Source of the DNA: Acidovorax sp. CF316
GTDB taxonomy: Bacteria > Pseudomonadota > Gammaproteobacteria > Burkholderiales > Burkholderiaceae_C
Length of the DNA: 40,021 nt
Direction: 5' to 3'
Assembly (NCBI RefSeq): GCF_000276605.1
Contig: NZ_AKJX01000113.1
Location: 1 to 40,021 of the forward strand
The notes below the pieces were generated by a model. That model did not search any database. It saw only the letters and a list, made by a program, of their open reading frames with translations, and was not told the origin of the DNA. Below are positions 23,666 through 31,900 of this stretch, piece by piece. Position 1 is the first letter of the stretch. The number at the start of each line of letters is the position of its first letter. Position numbers and translations under genes: made by a program.

Positions 23666-24133
23666 CTATGCCTTGGGCAGCGGCAGCGCCGTCTTGTAGC
23701 GCACCTGCTTGAGCGCAAAGCTCGAGCGGATCTTTTCCACGCCGGGTATGGGGGCCAGCCGCTCCAGGATGAAACGCTCCAGCGCCCCGATGTCGGGCAC
23801 GGCCACGCGGATCAGGTAGTCGCTGTCGCCGCTCATGAGGTAGCACTCCATCACCTCGTCGTGCTCGGCGATGCGCTGCTCGAAGTCGCCCAGCGCCTCC
23901 TTGCTCTGCGTCTTCAGGCTGATGCTGATGAAGACGTTGAGCCCCAGGCCCAGGGCGGCCGCGCTGGCCAGGGCCACGTAGCGGCTGATGACGCCCGCGG
24001 CCTCCAGCGCCTTCACGCGCGCCAGGCAGGGCGAGGGCGACAGGTGCACGCGCCGCGCCAGCTCCACGTTGGACAGGGAACCGTCGGCCTGCAGCTCGGC
24101 CAGAATGCGCAAATCGAGGGTATCCAGCTTCAT
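23666..24133 (-). CDS. Lrp/AsnC-family transcriptional regulator
   Basis: A 155-residue feast/famine regulator. The N-terminal HTH is [19 protein letters not shown], then [22 protein letters not shown] and GVISRYVA. The C-terminal RAM/AsnC ligand domain has [37 protein letters not shown] and [20 protein letters not shown]. It is divergent from the AceE-type E1 gene with 101 nt between start codons, so it very likely controls that gene. The arrangement recalls mdeR next to mdeB in Pseudomonas putida. A TACACT -10-like hexamer ends 7 nt before the ATG. Confidence 0.92.
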   Translation of the reverse strand: MKLDTLDLRILAELQADGSLSNVELARRVHLSPSPCLARVKALEAAGVISRYVALASAAALGLGLNVFISISLKTQSKEALGDFEQRIAEHDEVMECYLMSGDSDYLIRVAVPDIGALERFILERLAPIPGVEKIRSSFALKQVRYKTALPLPKA

Positions 24134-24214
24134 TTGCTGCAGTGTAGGTGGTTTGCCGCACGAAATGCTGTGGTGGAGGCTTTTGTGGGCCAGAACGGCA
24201 TCCCATTCGGGGCG

Positions 24215-24237
24215 GCAATGGCTACAGTTGCGGCATG
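24215..24237 (+). promoter_or_regulatory. Possible -10 and short palindrome at the E1 gene start
   Basis: A TACAGT hexamer (24223-24228) ends 6 nt before the E1 start codon and there is no Shine-Dalgarno, so the mRNA may be leaderless. It sits inside a GCAA-(9 nt)-TTGC inverted repeat (24215-24231), a possible site for the divergent Lrp-type regulator. No good -35 was found. Confidence 0.4.
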
Positions 24238-26910
24238 AACGCCCCCACCGCCCCCCACCACCTGCTCATGCCTGCATCGGCCACCGCGTTGGCTGACACG
24301 GACCCCCAAGAAACCGCCGAATGGCGCGATGCCTTCCTGGCCCTGGTCGCGACCGAGGGACCGGAGCGCGCGCGCTTCATGCTGCAGGAAATGGTGCGCC
24401 TGGCGCGGGTCCAGCGCGTGGGCTGGCATCCCGACCTGAACACGCCGTACGTGAATACCGTGGCGGTGCAGGACCAGCCCGTCTTCCCCGGTGACCTGGC
24501 CATCGAGGAGCGCGTGGCCTCCATCGTGCGCTGGAACGCGCTGGCCATGGTGGTGCGCGCCAACCAGGCCTATGGCGAGCTGGGCGGCCACATTGCGAGC
24601 TACGCCAGTGCGGCCGACCTGTTCGAGAGCGGCTTCAACCACTTCTTCCGCGCCCGCGAAGGCCTGGGCGAAGGGCAGCACCGGGGCGACTTGGTGTTCT
24701 TCCAGCCGCACAGCGCGCCGGGCGTGTATGCGCGGGCGTTCCTGGAAGGCCGCCTGTCAGAGCAGGACCTGATGCACTACCGCCAGGAGCTCACGGCGCC
24801 GGGTGCGGGCGCGCAGGGCCTGTCGAGCTACCCGCACCCCTGGCTGATGCCGGACTTCTGGCAGTTCCCCACGGGGTCGATGGGGATCGGTCCCATCAGC
24901 AGCATCTACCACGCGCGCTTCATGCGCTACCTCACTCACCGCAACCTGCTCGACTGCTCGGCACGCAAGGTCTGGGGTGTGTTCGGCGATGGCGAGATGG
25001 ACGAGCCCGAGAGCATGAGCGCGCTGACCCTGGCTGCGCGCGAGGGCCTCGACAACCTGGTGTGGGTGGTCAACTGCAACCTGCAGCGCCTGGACGGCCC
25101 GGTGCGCGGCAACGGCCGCATCATCGACGAGCTGGAGCGCCTGTTTGCCGGCGCGGGCTGGAACGTGGTCAAGCTGGTCTGGGGCAGCGACTGGGACGGC
25201 CTGTTCGCCCGCGACCTGACCGGCGCGCTGGTGCGCACGCTCGAAGGCACGGTGGACGGCCAGATGCAGACCTTTGCGGCCAAGGACGGGCGCTTCAACC
25301 GCGACAACTTCTTCGGCCAGAACCCCGAGCTGGCGGCCCTGGCCCAGGGCATGACGGACGAGCAGATCGACCGCCTGAAGCGCGGCGGGCACGACCTGGT
25401 GAAGATCCACGCTGCTTACGCCGCCGCCGCGCGCCACCAGGGCCAGCCTACGGTGATTTTGGCGCACACCAAGAAGGGTTACGGCATGGGCACGGCCGGC
25501 CAGGGCAAGATGACCACGCACAGCCAGAAGAAGCTGGACGAGACCGACCTCATCGAGTTCCGCAACCGCTTCAACCTGCCCCTTACCGACGAGCAGGCCA
25601 CCAGCCTGGCCTTCTTCAAGCCCGCGGAAGACAGCCCCGAGATGCGCTACCTGCGCAGCCACCGGCAGAACCTGGGCGGCTACCTGCCGCGCCGCGACAC
25701 CACCTGCGAGGCGCTGCCCGTGCCCGCCATCGAAAGCTACGCGCAGTTCGCGCTGCAGCCGCAGTCCAAGGAGATGAGCACCACCATGGCCTTCGTGCGC
25801 ATGCTGGGCGGCCTGCTCAAGGACGCCACGCTGGGCCCGCGCATCGTGCCCATCGTGGCCGACGAGGCACGCACCTTCGGCATGGCCAATTTGTTCAAGC
25901 AGGTCGGCATCTACAGCAGCGTGGGCCAGCGCTATGCGCCCGAAGACATCGGCTCGGTGCTGAGCTACCGCGAGGCGCTGGACGGTCAGATTCTCGAAGA
26001 GGGCATCAGCGAGGCCGGCGCCATCGCCAGCTGGACGGCCGCGGCCACCAGCTACACGGTGCACGGCCTGGCCATGCTGCCGTTCTACATCTACTACTCG
26101 ATGTTCGGCTTTCAGCGCGTGGGCGATGCGATCTGGGCCGCCGCCGACCAGCGCGCGCGCGGCTTTTTGCTGGGCGCCACGTCGGGCCGCACCACGCTGG
26201 GTGGCGAGGGCCTGCAGCACCAGGACGGCAGCAGCCACCTGGTGGCCGCGACCATCCCCAACTGCAAGGCCTACGACCCAGCCTATGCGGGCGAGATGGC
26301 CGTGATCATCGACGCCGGCATGCGCGAGATGGTGACCGAGCAGCGCGACGTCTTCTACTACGTCACGCTGATGAACGAGAACTACGCCCAGCCCGACCTG
26401 CCCGTGGATGCGGCCGAAGGCGTGCTGCGCGGCTGCTATGTGTTCCAGCGCTTCGAGGCCGAAGGCGCTGCGGCGGCCACGGCCCGCCAGGTGACGCTGC
26501 TGGGCTCCGGCGCCATCCTCACCGAGGTGGTGAAGGCTGCGCAGCAGCTGGCCACCGAGGGCATCACCGCCACCGTGGTCAGCGTGACCAGCTGGAGCGA
26601 ACTGGCACGCGATGGCGTGGCGTGCGAGCAGCGCGCCATTGCAGGAGAAACAGATAAGCCGGGTACCCCCTGGCTTGCAGCACAGCTGGCCGCCACAAGC
26701 GGACCGGTGATTGCTGCAACCGACTATGTGCGCGCCGTGCCCGAGACGGTGCGGGCCTTCGTACCCGAGGGGCGCAAGTACATGACCTTGGGGACCGATG
26801 GCTTTGGGCGCAGCGATACGCGGGCGGCGCTGCGGGAGTTCTTCGGGGTGGATGCGGCCGCGGTGGCGAAGGCCGCGAAGTTTGCGCTGGGGGCCACGAC
26901 GGCGCGTTGA
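24235..26910 (+). CDS. Homodimeric AceE-type 2-oxo acid dehydrogenase E1 (possibly 2-oxobutyrate, MdeB-like)
   Basis: An 891-residue thiamine-diphosphate enzyme of the AceE type, decarboxylating a 2-oxo acid and passing the acyl group to an E2 lipoyl domain. The ThDP motif [20 protein letters not shown] runs on to [16 protein letters not shown]. Other AceE blocks: [58 protein letters not shown] and [17 protein letters not shown]. It stands alone: no E2 or E3 gene is adjacent, and an Lrp-type regulator diverges from it. That context fits a second, amino-acid-linked E1 such as MdeB (2-oxobutyrate) rather than the main pyruvate dehydrogenase, which is usually in an aceE-aceF-lpd cluster. The family is certain; substrate is inference. 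Confidence 0.9.
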   Translation: MNAPTAPHHLLMPASATALADTDPQETAEWRDAFLALVATEGPERARFMLQEMVRLARVQRVGWHPDLNTPYVNTVAVQDQPVFPGDLAIEERVASIVRWNALAMVVRANQAYGELGGHIASYASAADLFESGFNHFFRAREGLGEGQHRGDLVFFQPHSAPGVYARAFLEGRLSEQDLMHYRQELTAPGAGAQGLSSYPHPWLMPDFWQFPTGSMGIGPISSIYHARFMRYLTHRNLLDCSARKVWGVFGDGEMDEPESMSALTLAAREGLDNLVWVVNCNLQRLDGPVRGNGRIIDELERLFAGAGWNVVKLVWGSDWDGLFARDLTGALVRTLEGTVDGQMQTFAAKDGRFNRDNFFGQNPELAALAQGMTDEQIDRLKRGGHDLVKIHAAYAAAARHQGQPTVILAHTKKGYGMGTAGQGKMTTHSQKKLDETDLIEFRNRFNLPLTDEQATSLAFFKPAEDSPEMRYLRSHRQNLGGYLPRRDTTCEALPVPAIESYAQFALQPQSKEMSTTMAFVRMLGGLLKDATLGPRIVPIVADEARTFGMANLFKQVGIYSSVGQRYAPEDIGSVLSYREALDGQILEEGISEAGAIASWTAAATSYTVHGLAMLPFYIYYSMFGFQRVGDAIWAAADQRARGFLLGATSGRTTLGGEGLQHQDGSSHLVAATIPNCKAYDPAYAGEMAVIIDAGMREMVTEQRDVFYYVTLMNENYAQPDLPVDAAEGVLRGCYVFQRFEAEGAAAATARQVTLLGSGAILTEVVKAAQQLATEGITATVVSVTSWSELARDGVACEQRAIAGETDKPGTPWLAAQLAATSGPVIAATDYVRAVPETVRAFVPEGRKYMTLGTDGFGRSDTRAALREFFGVDAAAVAKAAKFALGATTAR

Positions 26911-26948
26911 GCCCTCTGCAGGCCGTTGTAAAGCATGCTCTTTCAGGG

Positions 26949-26988
26949 CGGCAAGCGTGGTGCGCTACGCTTGCCGACCTGGTGTTTT
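26949..26988 (+). terminator. Terminator after the E1 gene
   Basis: CGGCAAGCGT-(8 nt)-ACGCTTGCCG is a perfect 10-bp stem (26949-26976). A run of seven T ends near 26991 after a short ACCTGGTG spacer. It lies 38 nt beyond the E1 stop and before the GNAT gene. Confidence 0.75.
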
Positions 26989-27511
26989 TTTGCGCTTTTT
27001 TCTCATGACCCTGCCCTTTACCACGGTGGCCCTGACGGCCGAGAACATTGTCGACTGTGCGGACCTGTACCTGGGCGTGTTCAATGCACCGCCCTGGAAC
27101 GATGGGTGGGAACACGCGGCGGTGCGGGAGCGGCTGGAGGCGTTCATGGCTTTTCCGGCGGCGCGCGGGATGGCGCTGCTGCTGGAGGGGGTGCCGGTTG
27201 CGATGGTGCTGGGCTGGAAAGAGCGCTGGGTCAACGGGTGGACGTTTCACATCAAGGAGATGTGCGTTGCGGGGCATCTGCAGCGGCAAGGTGCTGGGGC
27301 GGCGCTGATGGGTGCGCTGGAGGATGGGCTGCGGGGCGAGGGGGTGATGAGCGTGAACTTGCAGACCCTGGAGGAGGCGCCGGCCTTTGGGTTCTATGAG
27401 GGGCTGGGCTATCGCAAGGGGCGGGTGGTGATGCTGGGAAGCTGCTGTAGTTGCCCAAGCCATCGGCAAACGGCTGGTATGGCGCAGTCGGGGAACCCCC
27501 AGTGCCGGCCG

Positions 27512-27531
27512 TGTAAGAGCCTTCTTACAAT
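27512..27531 (+). promoter_or_regulatory. Palindrome and -10 element upstream of the small gene
   Basis: TGTAAGA-gcct-TCTTACA (27512-27529) is a perfect inverted repeat. Its right end contains TACAAT (27526-27531), a five-of-six -10 match, about 28 nt before the ATG of the 77-residue gene. This supports independent, regulated transcription of that gene from inside the apparent GNAT reading frame. Confidence 0.55.
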
Positions 27532-27559
27532 GTGTTGCAGCCAACCGTTGGAGGGCACC

Positions 27560-27793
27560 ATGGAAAATGTTACCTGGGACCACGATCCGCCTACGACCTG
27601 GATAGCGACGGTCAGCGGGCAAGCCGTCTGCTCCATCAAGCGCAAGGACATTGGCGGCTGGACGGCGGGTTGGACGGATGAGCGTTTGTGGCCGCCTCCC
27701 TCGCATCTGCCCAAGGCGCTGCCCCAGCCCACGCGGTTCTTCAGCAGCCTTGAAGAAGCCAAGGCGGCGGTGGAGCAGGCGCTGGCGGCTTGA
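27560..27793 (+). CDS. Small hypothetical protein
   Basis: A 77-residue protein, MENVTWDHDPPTTWIATVSGQ, then AVCSIKRKDIGGWTAGWTDE, RLWPPPSHLPKALPQPTRFF and SSLEEAKAAVEQALAA. It has a beta-rich first half with several Trp and a final amphipathic helix, and no signal peptide. A GGAGG Shine-Dalgarno lies 5 nt ahead of the ATG and a palindromic promoter-like element lies further upstream. It shares its stop with the frameshifted GNAT frame, but these start signals argue that it is the authentic independent gene. I do not recognise the family. Confidence 0.7.
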   Translation: MENVTWDHDPPTTWIATVSGQAVCSIKRKDIGGWTAGWTDERLWPPPSHLPKALPQPTRFFSSLEEAKAAVEQALAA

Positions 27794-27908
27794 GGGCTGT
27801 TTCCGTTCTTCGGGTGCTTCTGCGTCGCTGCGGTACCAAGGCGCTGTAGTTCAGCCTGCCACCGCCATTTAAGTTGTCGGCTTGGCTTGTAGCGCGCAGT
27901 GGTTGTCG

Positions 27909-27971
27909 CATGCCTTGCTTCAGGGCGGAGGCCGGGATGTGCGCCCGGCCTCCGCCCTCCGACAAGGCATG
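27909..27971. repeat. Long two-part inverted repeat (REP-like or terminator)
   Basis: CATGCCTTG-(5)-GGGCGGAGGCCGGG-(7)-CCCGGCCTCCGCCC-(5)-CAAGGCATG: a perfect 14-bp inner stem (27923-27936 with 27944-27957) and a perfect 9-bp outer stem separated by a symmetric 5/5 internal loop. It sits between the convergent small gene and the D-hydroxyaspartate-dehydratase-like gene, 16 nt past the latter's stop. No T-run. It could be a terminator or a member of an interspersed palindromic repeat family. Confidence 0.8.
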
Positions 27972-27986
27972 GCGGTAAGCCCGATC

Positions 27987-29159
27987 TCACCAGCCCCCAA
28001 ACCGCTCCCACCGCGCCACCGCGATCCCACCCTCCACTGCCCGATACTCCCCATACTGCGCCCCCGTGGCACACGCATGGTTCGGCAAGATCCGCAGTTG
28101 CCTCCCCACCGGAAACCGCCGCGCCATATCGCCCACGTCCGGCGACCCGGATCCATCGACCAACGACAGGATCCCGTGCTCCTGATTGGCGCCGCTCAGC
28201 ACGTAGCCATCCAGCACCGTCCCATCCACATCGCACACTTGGCCATAGCCATAGTCGTGCGACTGCTTTTGCGTGCCCCGGTCGCGGCTCATGGCCATCC
28301 AACCAGCGTCGACGATCACCCAGCCCTTGTCCACCTGGTGGCCGATCACGGTGGTGAGCACGCTCAGCGCGATGTCGTCGGTGCTGCACACGCCCACGTT
28401 GTGCATCACCAGGTCGAAGAACACGTACACACCCGCGCGCACCTCGGTCACGCCCGCAAGGTCCGCGGCCGACAGGGCCGTGGGCGTGGAGCCCACGCTC
28501 ACCACGGCGCAGGGCAGGCCGGCTGCGCGCAGGCGCTCGGCCGCGCGCACGCAGCCGGCGCGCTCCTGCTCGGCCAGGGCGGTGAGGGCCTCGGGGGTGT
28601 TCAGGTCGTAGCTGCCGCCCGCGTGCGTCAGGACGCCGGCCAGGCGCATGCCGCCCTCGTGCAGGGCGCGGCCCACGTCGATGAGCGCGGCCTCGTCGGG
28701 GCGGATGCCCGAGCGGTGGCCGTCGGTGTCCACCTCGATCAGCACCTCGAAGACCTCGCTGTTAGCGCGGCCGAACTCCACGATGGCCTGGGCGGCGGCG
28801 AGGTTGTCGGTGATGATCTTCAGGTCGCAGCCCTGGCGGCGCAGCGCCAGCACCTGGGGCAGCTTGTGCGGCACCGTGCCCACGGCGTAGAGGATGTCGG
28901 TGACGCCGTGGGCGAAGAACTGCGCTGCCTCCTTGAGGGTGGACACGGTGATGCCCTGCGCGCCGGCGGCGATCTGCGCCTCGGTCACGGCGGGGCACTT
29001 GGCCGTCTTGGCGTGCGGGCGAAAGCGCACGCCCAGCGCGTTCATGCGCTGCTGCATGCGCGCGATGTTGCGCCGCATGCGCGGCAGCTCGATCAGCGCG
29101 GCGGGGGTGTCGACCTGGGACAGGGGGATCGGCAGATGGACGGTGGGTGCTTCCTGCAT
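27987..29159 (-). CDS. Fold-type III PLP enzyme, D-threo-3-hydroxyaspartate dehydratase-like
   Basis: A 390-residue enzyme of the D-serine dehydratase / D-threonine aldolase group (alanine-racemase-like fold). The PLP lysine is Lys51 in RFRPHAKTAK. TVSTLKEAAQFFAHGVTDILY, EVDTDGHRSGI and EVRAGVYVFFDLVM are typical. The C-terminal metal site reads PNHACATGAQ, with His and Cys two residues apart. As I recall, D-serine and D-threo-hydroxyaspartate dehydratases use His/Cys for zinc, while D-threonine and hydroxyaspartate aldolases have His/Asp. This points to deamination (D-3-hydroxyaspartate to oxaloacetate and ammonia) rather than aldol cleavage. GAGGAC precedes the ATG. Last gene of the DauR-like operon, 28 nt after the fold-II dehydratase. 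Confidence 0.85.
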   Translation of the reverse strand: MQEAPTVHLPIPLSQVDTPAALIELPRMRRNIARMQQRMNALGVRFRPHAKTAKCPAVTEAQIAAGAQGITVSTLKEAAQFFAHGVTDILYAVGTVPHKLPQVLALRRQGCDLKIITDNLAAAQAIVEFGRANSEVFEVLIEVDTDGHRSGIRPDEAALIDVGRALHEGGMRLAGVLTHAGGSYDLNTPEALTALAEQERAGCVRAAERLRAAGLPCAVVSVGSTPTALSAADLAGVTEVRAGVYVFFDLVMHNVGVCSTDDIALSVLTTVIGHQVDKGWVIVDAGWMAMSRDRGTQKQSHDYGYGQVCDVDGTVLDGYVLSGANQEHGILSLVDGSGSPDVGDMARRFPVGRQLRILPNHACATGAQYGEYRAVEGGIAVARWERFGGW

Positions 29160-29187
29160 GGCGAAAGGTCCTCGTTGTCTTGGTGGG

Positions 29188-30159
29188 TCAGCCGGCCAGG
29201 AGGCTGCAGAAACGTTCCATGTCCACGTTGCCGCCGCTGATCAGCACGCCGACCTTCTTGCCCTGGAGTTCTGCAGCGCGTGCGCGCGCTGCCGCAAAGC
29301 CCAGGCAGCCCGTGGGTTCCACCACCAGCTTCATGCGCGTGGCGAAGAAGCGCATGGCGTCCACCAGCTGGGCGTCGCTCACGGTGAGGATGTCGTCGAC
29401 GTCGCGGCGGATGATGGGGAAGGTGATGTTGCCCAGGTGCTGCGTCTGCGCGCCGTCGGCAATGGTCTTGGGCGTGTCGATGTGCACGATGGAGCCGGTG
29501 CGGAAGGACTGCTGCCCGTCGTTGCCGGCCTCGGGCTCCACGCCGTAGAGCTTGCAGCGGGGCGACAGCGCGCGCGTGGACAGGGCCGAGCCCGAGAGCA
29601 AACCGCCGCCGCCCAGGCAGACGAAGAAGGCGTCGAGCTCGCCCACCTCTTCGAACAGCTCCTTGGCGGCCGTGCCCTGGCCGGCCAGCACGTCGGCATG
29701 GTCATACGGCGGGATCAGGGTCAGGCCGTTGCGCTCGGCCAGGTCGCGCGTGATCTGCTCGCGGTCCTGCGTGTAGCGGTCGTAGAACACGACGTTGGCG
29801 CCGTAGCCCTGCGTGGCCGCCACCTTGGCGGCGGGTGCGTCCTGCGGCATGACGATGGTGGCGGGTATGCCCAGCTCGCGTGCGGCCAGGGCGATGCCCT
29901 GGGCGTGGTTGCCCGACGAAAAGGCGACCACGCCGGCCTTGCGCTGCGCGGCGTCGAACTTTGCGAGCGCGTTGTAGGCGCCGCGGAACTTGAACGCGCC
30001 CATGCGCTGCAGGTTCTCGCACTTGAAGAACACCTGGGCGCCCAGCTCCGCATCCACGGTGCGCGAGGTGAGCACGGGCGTGCGGTGCGCAATGCCTGCG
30101 ATGCGGCCGGCAGCGGCCACGACGTCGTCATAGGTAGGAAGTTGGAGGGCAGTGGTCAT
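29188..30159 (-). CDS. Fold-type II PLP dehydratase, threo-3-hydroxy-L-aspartate / threonine ammonia-lyase-like
   Basis: A 323-residue serine/threonine dehydratase-family enzyme without a regulatory domain. The PLP Lys is in MGAFKFRGAYNAL, the phosphate loop is CLGGGGLLSGSA, and FSSGNHAQGIALAARELG and YDHADVLAGQGTAAKELFEE are present. The length and the block SIVHIDTPKTIADGAQTQHLG resemble L-threo-3-hydroxyaspartate dehydratase of Pseudomonas sp. T62 and the BhcB enzyme of the beta-hydroxyaspartate cycle, as I remember them. Biosynthetic threonine deaminase is about 500 residues with an ACT-like domain, which is absent. Beside the D-specific enzyme, it suggests that both enantiomers are handled. 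It lies 61 nt after the reductase gene. Confidence 0.87.
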   Translation of the reverse strand: MTTALQLPTYDDVVAAAGRIAGIAHRTPVLTSRTVDAELGAQVFFKCENLQRMGAFKFRGAYNALAKFDAAQRKAGVVAFSSGNHAQGIALAARELGIPATIVMPQDAPAAKVAATQGYGANVVFYDRYTQDREQITRDLAERNGLTLIPPYDHADVLAGQGTAAKELFEEVGELDAFFVCLGGGGLLSGSALSTRALSPRCKLYGVEPEAGNDGQQSFRTGSIVHIDTPKTIADGAQTQHLGNITFPIIRRDVDDILTVSDAQLVDAMRFFATRMKLVVEPTGCLGFAAARARAAELQGKKVGVLISGGNVDMERFCSLLAG

Positions 30160-30220
30160 GGCAAGGGTGGATGGTGGTGGTGGATGGGTGGAGGAGAGAC
30201 AGAGGGAAAAGGGGGAGGTG

Positions 30221-31222
30221 TCACCAGGGCCAGGCCAGGGCGGTGCCCAGGCCCTGCGCCAGCGCCTGGGTGTGCAGCATGCGGGCGACGGTGAGGTCCT
30301 GCAGTGCGAGGCCGGTCATGTCGAAGACGGTGATGTCCTGCGCGTTGCGCCGCGGCGGCGTCTGGCCTGTGAGCAGGTCGCCCAGCTCGGTACAGGGCAG
30401 GTCGGGCGCGGCCCACTGGACTTCGCCAATGCTGCGGGCCTGTGTGGCGTCGTCCACGAACACGCGGGCACGTTGTTCCAGCAGGCCGGGCGGCAGCTCG
30501 CGCTTGCCCTTGGTGTCGGTGCCCACGGCGTTGACATGGGTGCCGGGCTGCACGGCCGCGGCATCGAACAGCGCACCGCCGCCCGGCGTGGCGGTGATGA
30601 CCACATCGCTGGCGGCCACGGCGGCGTTGGCGTCGGTGGCGTGGACGATGTCGCAGCGGCCCTGGAACTGCGCCTCGATATCGGGCCGCGGCTGGCCGTC
30701 GTGCGTGAGGTAGCGCACCTGGGTGAGCGCGGGCAGCACCCGCAGCGCAAAGCGCAGCTGCACGCGTGCCTGCACGCCGGTGCCAAAGAGGCACAGGCGC
30801 GTGCTGTCGGTCCGCGCCAGGTGCTGCAGGCCCAGCGCGCCGGCGGCACCCGTGCGTTCGGTGGTGATGGCATTGCCGTCCAGCACGCACAGCGGGCGGC
30901 CCGTGGCCGGGTCGATCAGCATGACGGTCGCCTGGTGCGGCTCGCCGCCTTGCGCGCGGTTGGCGGGCCAGAAGCCGGCGGCCTTGAAGCCCAGCAGCCC
31001 TTGCGCGGACACGTCGCCCGACTTGATACCGAACACGCCGCCCGTGGGCAATGCCTCGCGCACCACGGGGAAGACGCGGCCCGCGCGCTGGCTGTGCAGC
31101 GTGAAGGCCTCGCGCACGGCAGCCAGCACATCGTGCGGCTGTAGCAGGGCGCTGACCTGGTGGGTGTCGAGCAGGAGCAGGGAGGCCTGTGCGCGGCCGG
31201 TCGTGGCGTGGTCTGTGGTCAT
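30221..31222 (-). CDS. Ornithine cyclodeaminase / mu-crystallin family NAD(P)-dependent imine reductase
   Basis: A 333-residue member of the OCD/mu-crystallin family. Its signatures are GVFGIKSGDVSAQGLLGFK, then TVMLIDPATGRPLCVLDGN, then AITTERTGAAGALGLQHLA, and the dinucleotide-binding LCLFGTGVQARVQLRFAL. ASDVVITATPGGGALFD and INAVGTDTKGK-like VNAVGTDTKGKREL follow. Family members include ornithine cyclodeaminase, pyrroline-2-carboxylate reductase and BhcD, which reduces iminosuccinate to L-aspartate. Beside two hydroxyaspartate-type dehydratases, which form iminosuccinate, a BhcD-like role is attractive but unproven. GTGAAGG precedes the ATG; the regulator gene ends 9 nt upstream. Confidence 0.85.
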   Translation of the reverse strand: MTTDHATTGRAQASLLLLDTHQVSALLQPHDVLAAVREAFTLHSQRAGRVFPVVREALPTGGVFGIKSGDVSAQGLLGFKAAGFWPANRAQGGEPHQATVMLIDPATGRPLCVLDGNAITTERTGAAGALGLQHLARTDSTRLCLFGTGVQARVQLRFALRVLPALTQVRYLTHDGQPRPDIEAQFQGRCDIVHATDANAAVAASDVVITATPGGGALFDAAAVQPGTHVNAVGTDTKGKRELPPGLLEQRARVFVDDATQARSIGEVQWAAPDLPCTELGDLLTGQTPPRRNAQDITVFDMTGLALQDLTVARMLHTQALAQGLGTALAWPW

Positions 31223-31231
31223 GCCTTCACC

Positions 31232-31894
31232 TCACTTGCCGGCCACGTCGCCGTACACCGTGGCGCGCGACACGCCCAGGTGCTGCGCCACCACCTCCAT
31301 CGCGCGGCGCACCTGCAGGCTGCCCGACTCGCGCAGTTCGCGCAGCAGCGCGCGCCGTTCGGCCGCCTTGAGCGCGCGCGGTGCGGTGGACAGGCGCGCC
31401 GCGAACTGGTCGATGCGCTGGCGGATGGCGTCGGCCCCGGCTGGGTCCAGGGACTCGGCAAGCCCCGTGTCGCCATCGATGGCCGTGAACTGCCCCACCA
31501 CGCTCTGCAGGCTGCGGAACAGCGTGAGGTCCACGTTCAGGCACAGCGCGGCGATGTACTGGCCCGACGAATCCTTGATGCCCACCGAGGTGCTCTTGGC
31601 CTGCCGCCCATCGGCGAACTGGTTGGCGTAGTTGGCGATCACCTGCGGGTAGTCGGGGTCGGCAATGCGCGCCAGGCCCAGTTCGGTCGTCGGCTCGCCC
31701 ACGGCCCGGCCCGAAAGGTTGTTGTGGATCGCCAGGATGGACTGCCCCGGGTCCAGCAGGTCGTGCACCACCACCTCGCAAAATGGCGCAAAGGTGGCGG
31801 CCAGGCCCTGGGCTACCTGCTCGATCTGGGAGAGCAGGGCTTTTTGTTCGGGGGTGCGCGCGGGCTGGGATGCGGTCGGTGTGCGTTTGGGCAT
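31232..31894 (-). CDS. YheO/DauR-like transcriptional regulator (PAS + HTH)
   Basis: A 220-residue regulator with an N-terminal YheO-like PAS domain (FAPFCEVVVHDLLDPGQSIL, then AIHNNLSGRAVGEPTTELGL, then SVGIKDSSGQYIAALCLNVD) and a C-terminal helix-turn-helix (LLRELRESGSLQVRRAMEVV, then AQHLGVSRATVYGDVAGK). DauR of Pseudomonas aeruginosa, of this family, represses D-arginine catabolism. This is the first gene of the amino-acid operon and probably controls it and itself. The ATG at 31892-31894 has no Shine-Dalgarno, but a consensus promoter ends 6 nt before it, so the mRNA is expected to start at the start codon. Confidence 0.88.
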   Translation of the reverse strand: MPKRTPTASQPARTPEQKALLSQIEQVAQGLAATFAPFCEVVVHDLLDPGQSILAIHNNLSGRAVGEPTTELGLARIADPDYPQVIANYANQFADGRQAKSTSVGIKDSSGQYIAALCLNVDLTLFRSLQSVVGQFTAIDGDTGLAESLDPAGADAIRQRIDQFAARLSTAPRALKAAERRALLRELRESGSLQVRRAMEVVAQHLGVSRATVYGDVAGK

Positions 31895-31900
31895 GCCGAC

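Larger units (their letters stand above)
27005..27793 (+). pseudogene. GNAT acetyltransferase with probable 3' frameshift, reading into the next gene
   Basis: Residues 1-~143 are a GNAT N-acetyltransferase: an N-terminal VALTAENIVDCADLYLGVF, then WTFHIKEMCVAGHLQRQGAG (acetyl-CoA loop HLQRQGAGAALM) and GFYEGLGYRKGRVVML. After 27438 the frame encodes about 40 Cys-rich residues (seven Cys), unlike any GNAT, and then continues in phase into the 77-residue gene at 27560. Adding one G to the GGG at 27436-27438 would give MLGKLL followed by the TAG at 27448-27450, a normal 148-residue GNAT. A one-base deletion, real or a sequencing error, is the simplest explanation. The catalytic part is intact, so the longer protein might still be functional. 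Confidence 0.7.

Noticed and set aside
27909-27971. CRISPR-like or tRNA-like structure
   Set aside because: Only one palindrome, with no spacer array and no cloverleaf with anticodon and CCA-type ends; treated as an inverted repeat.
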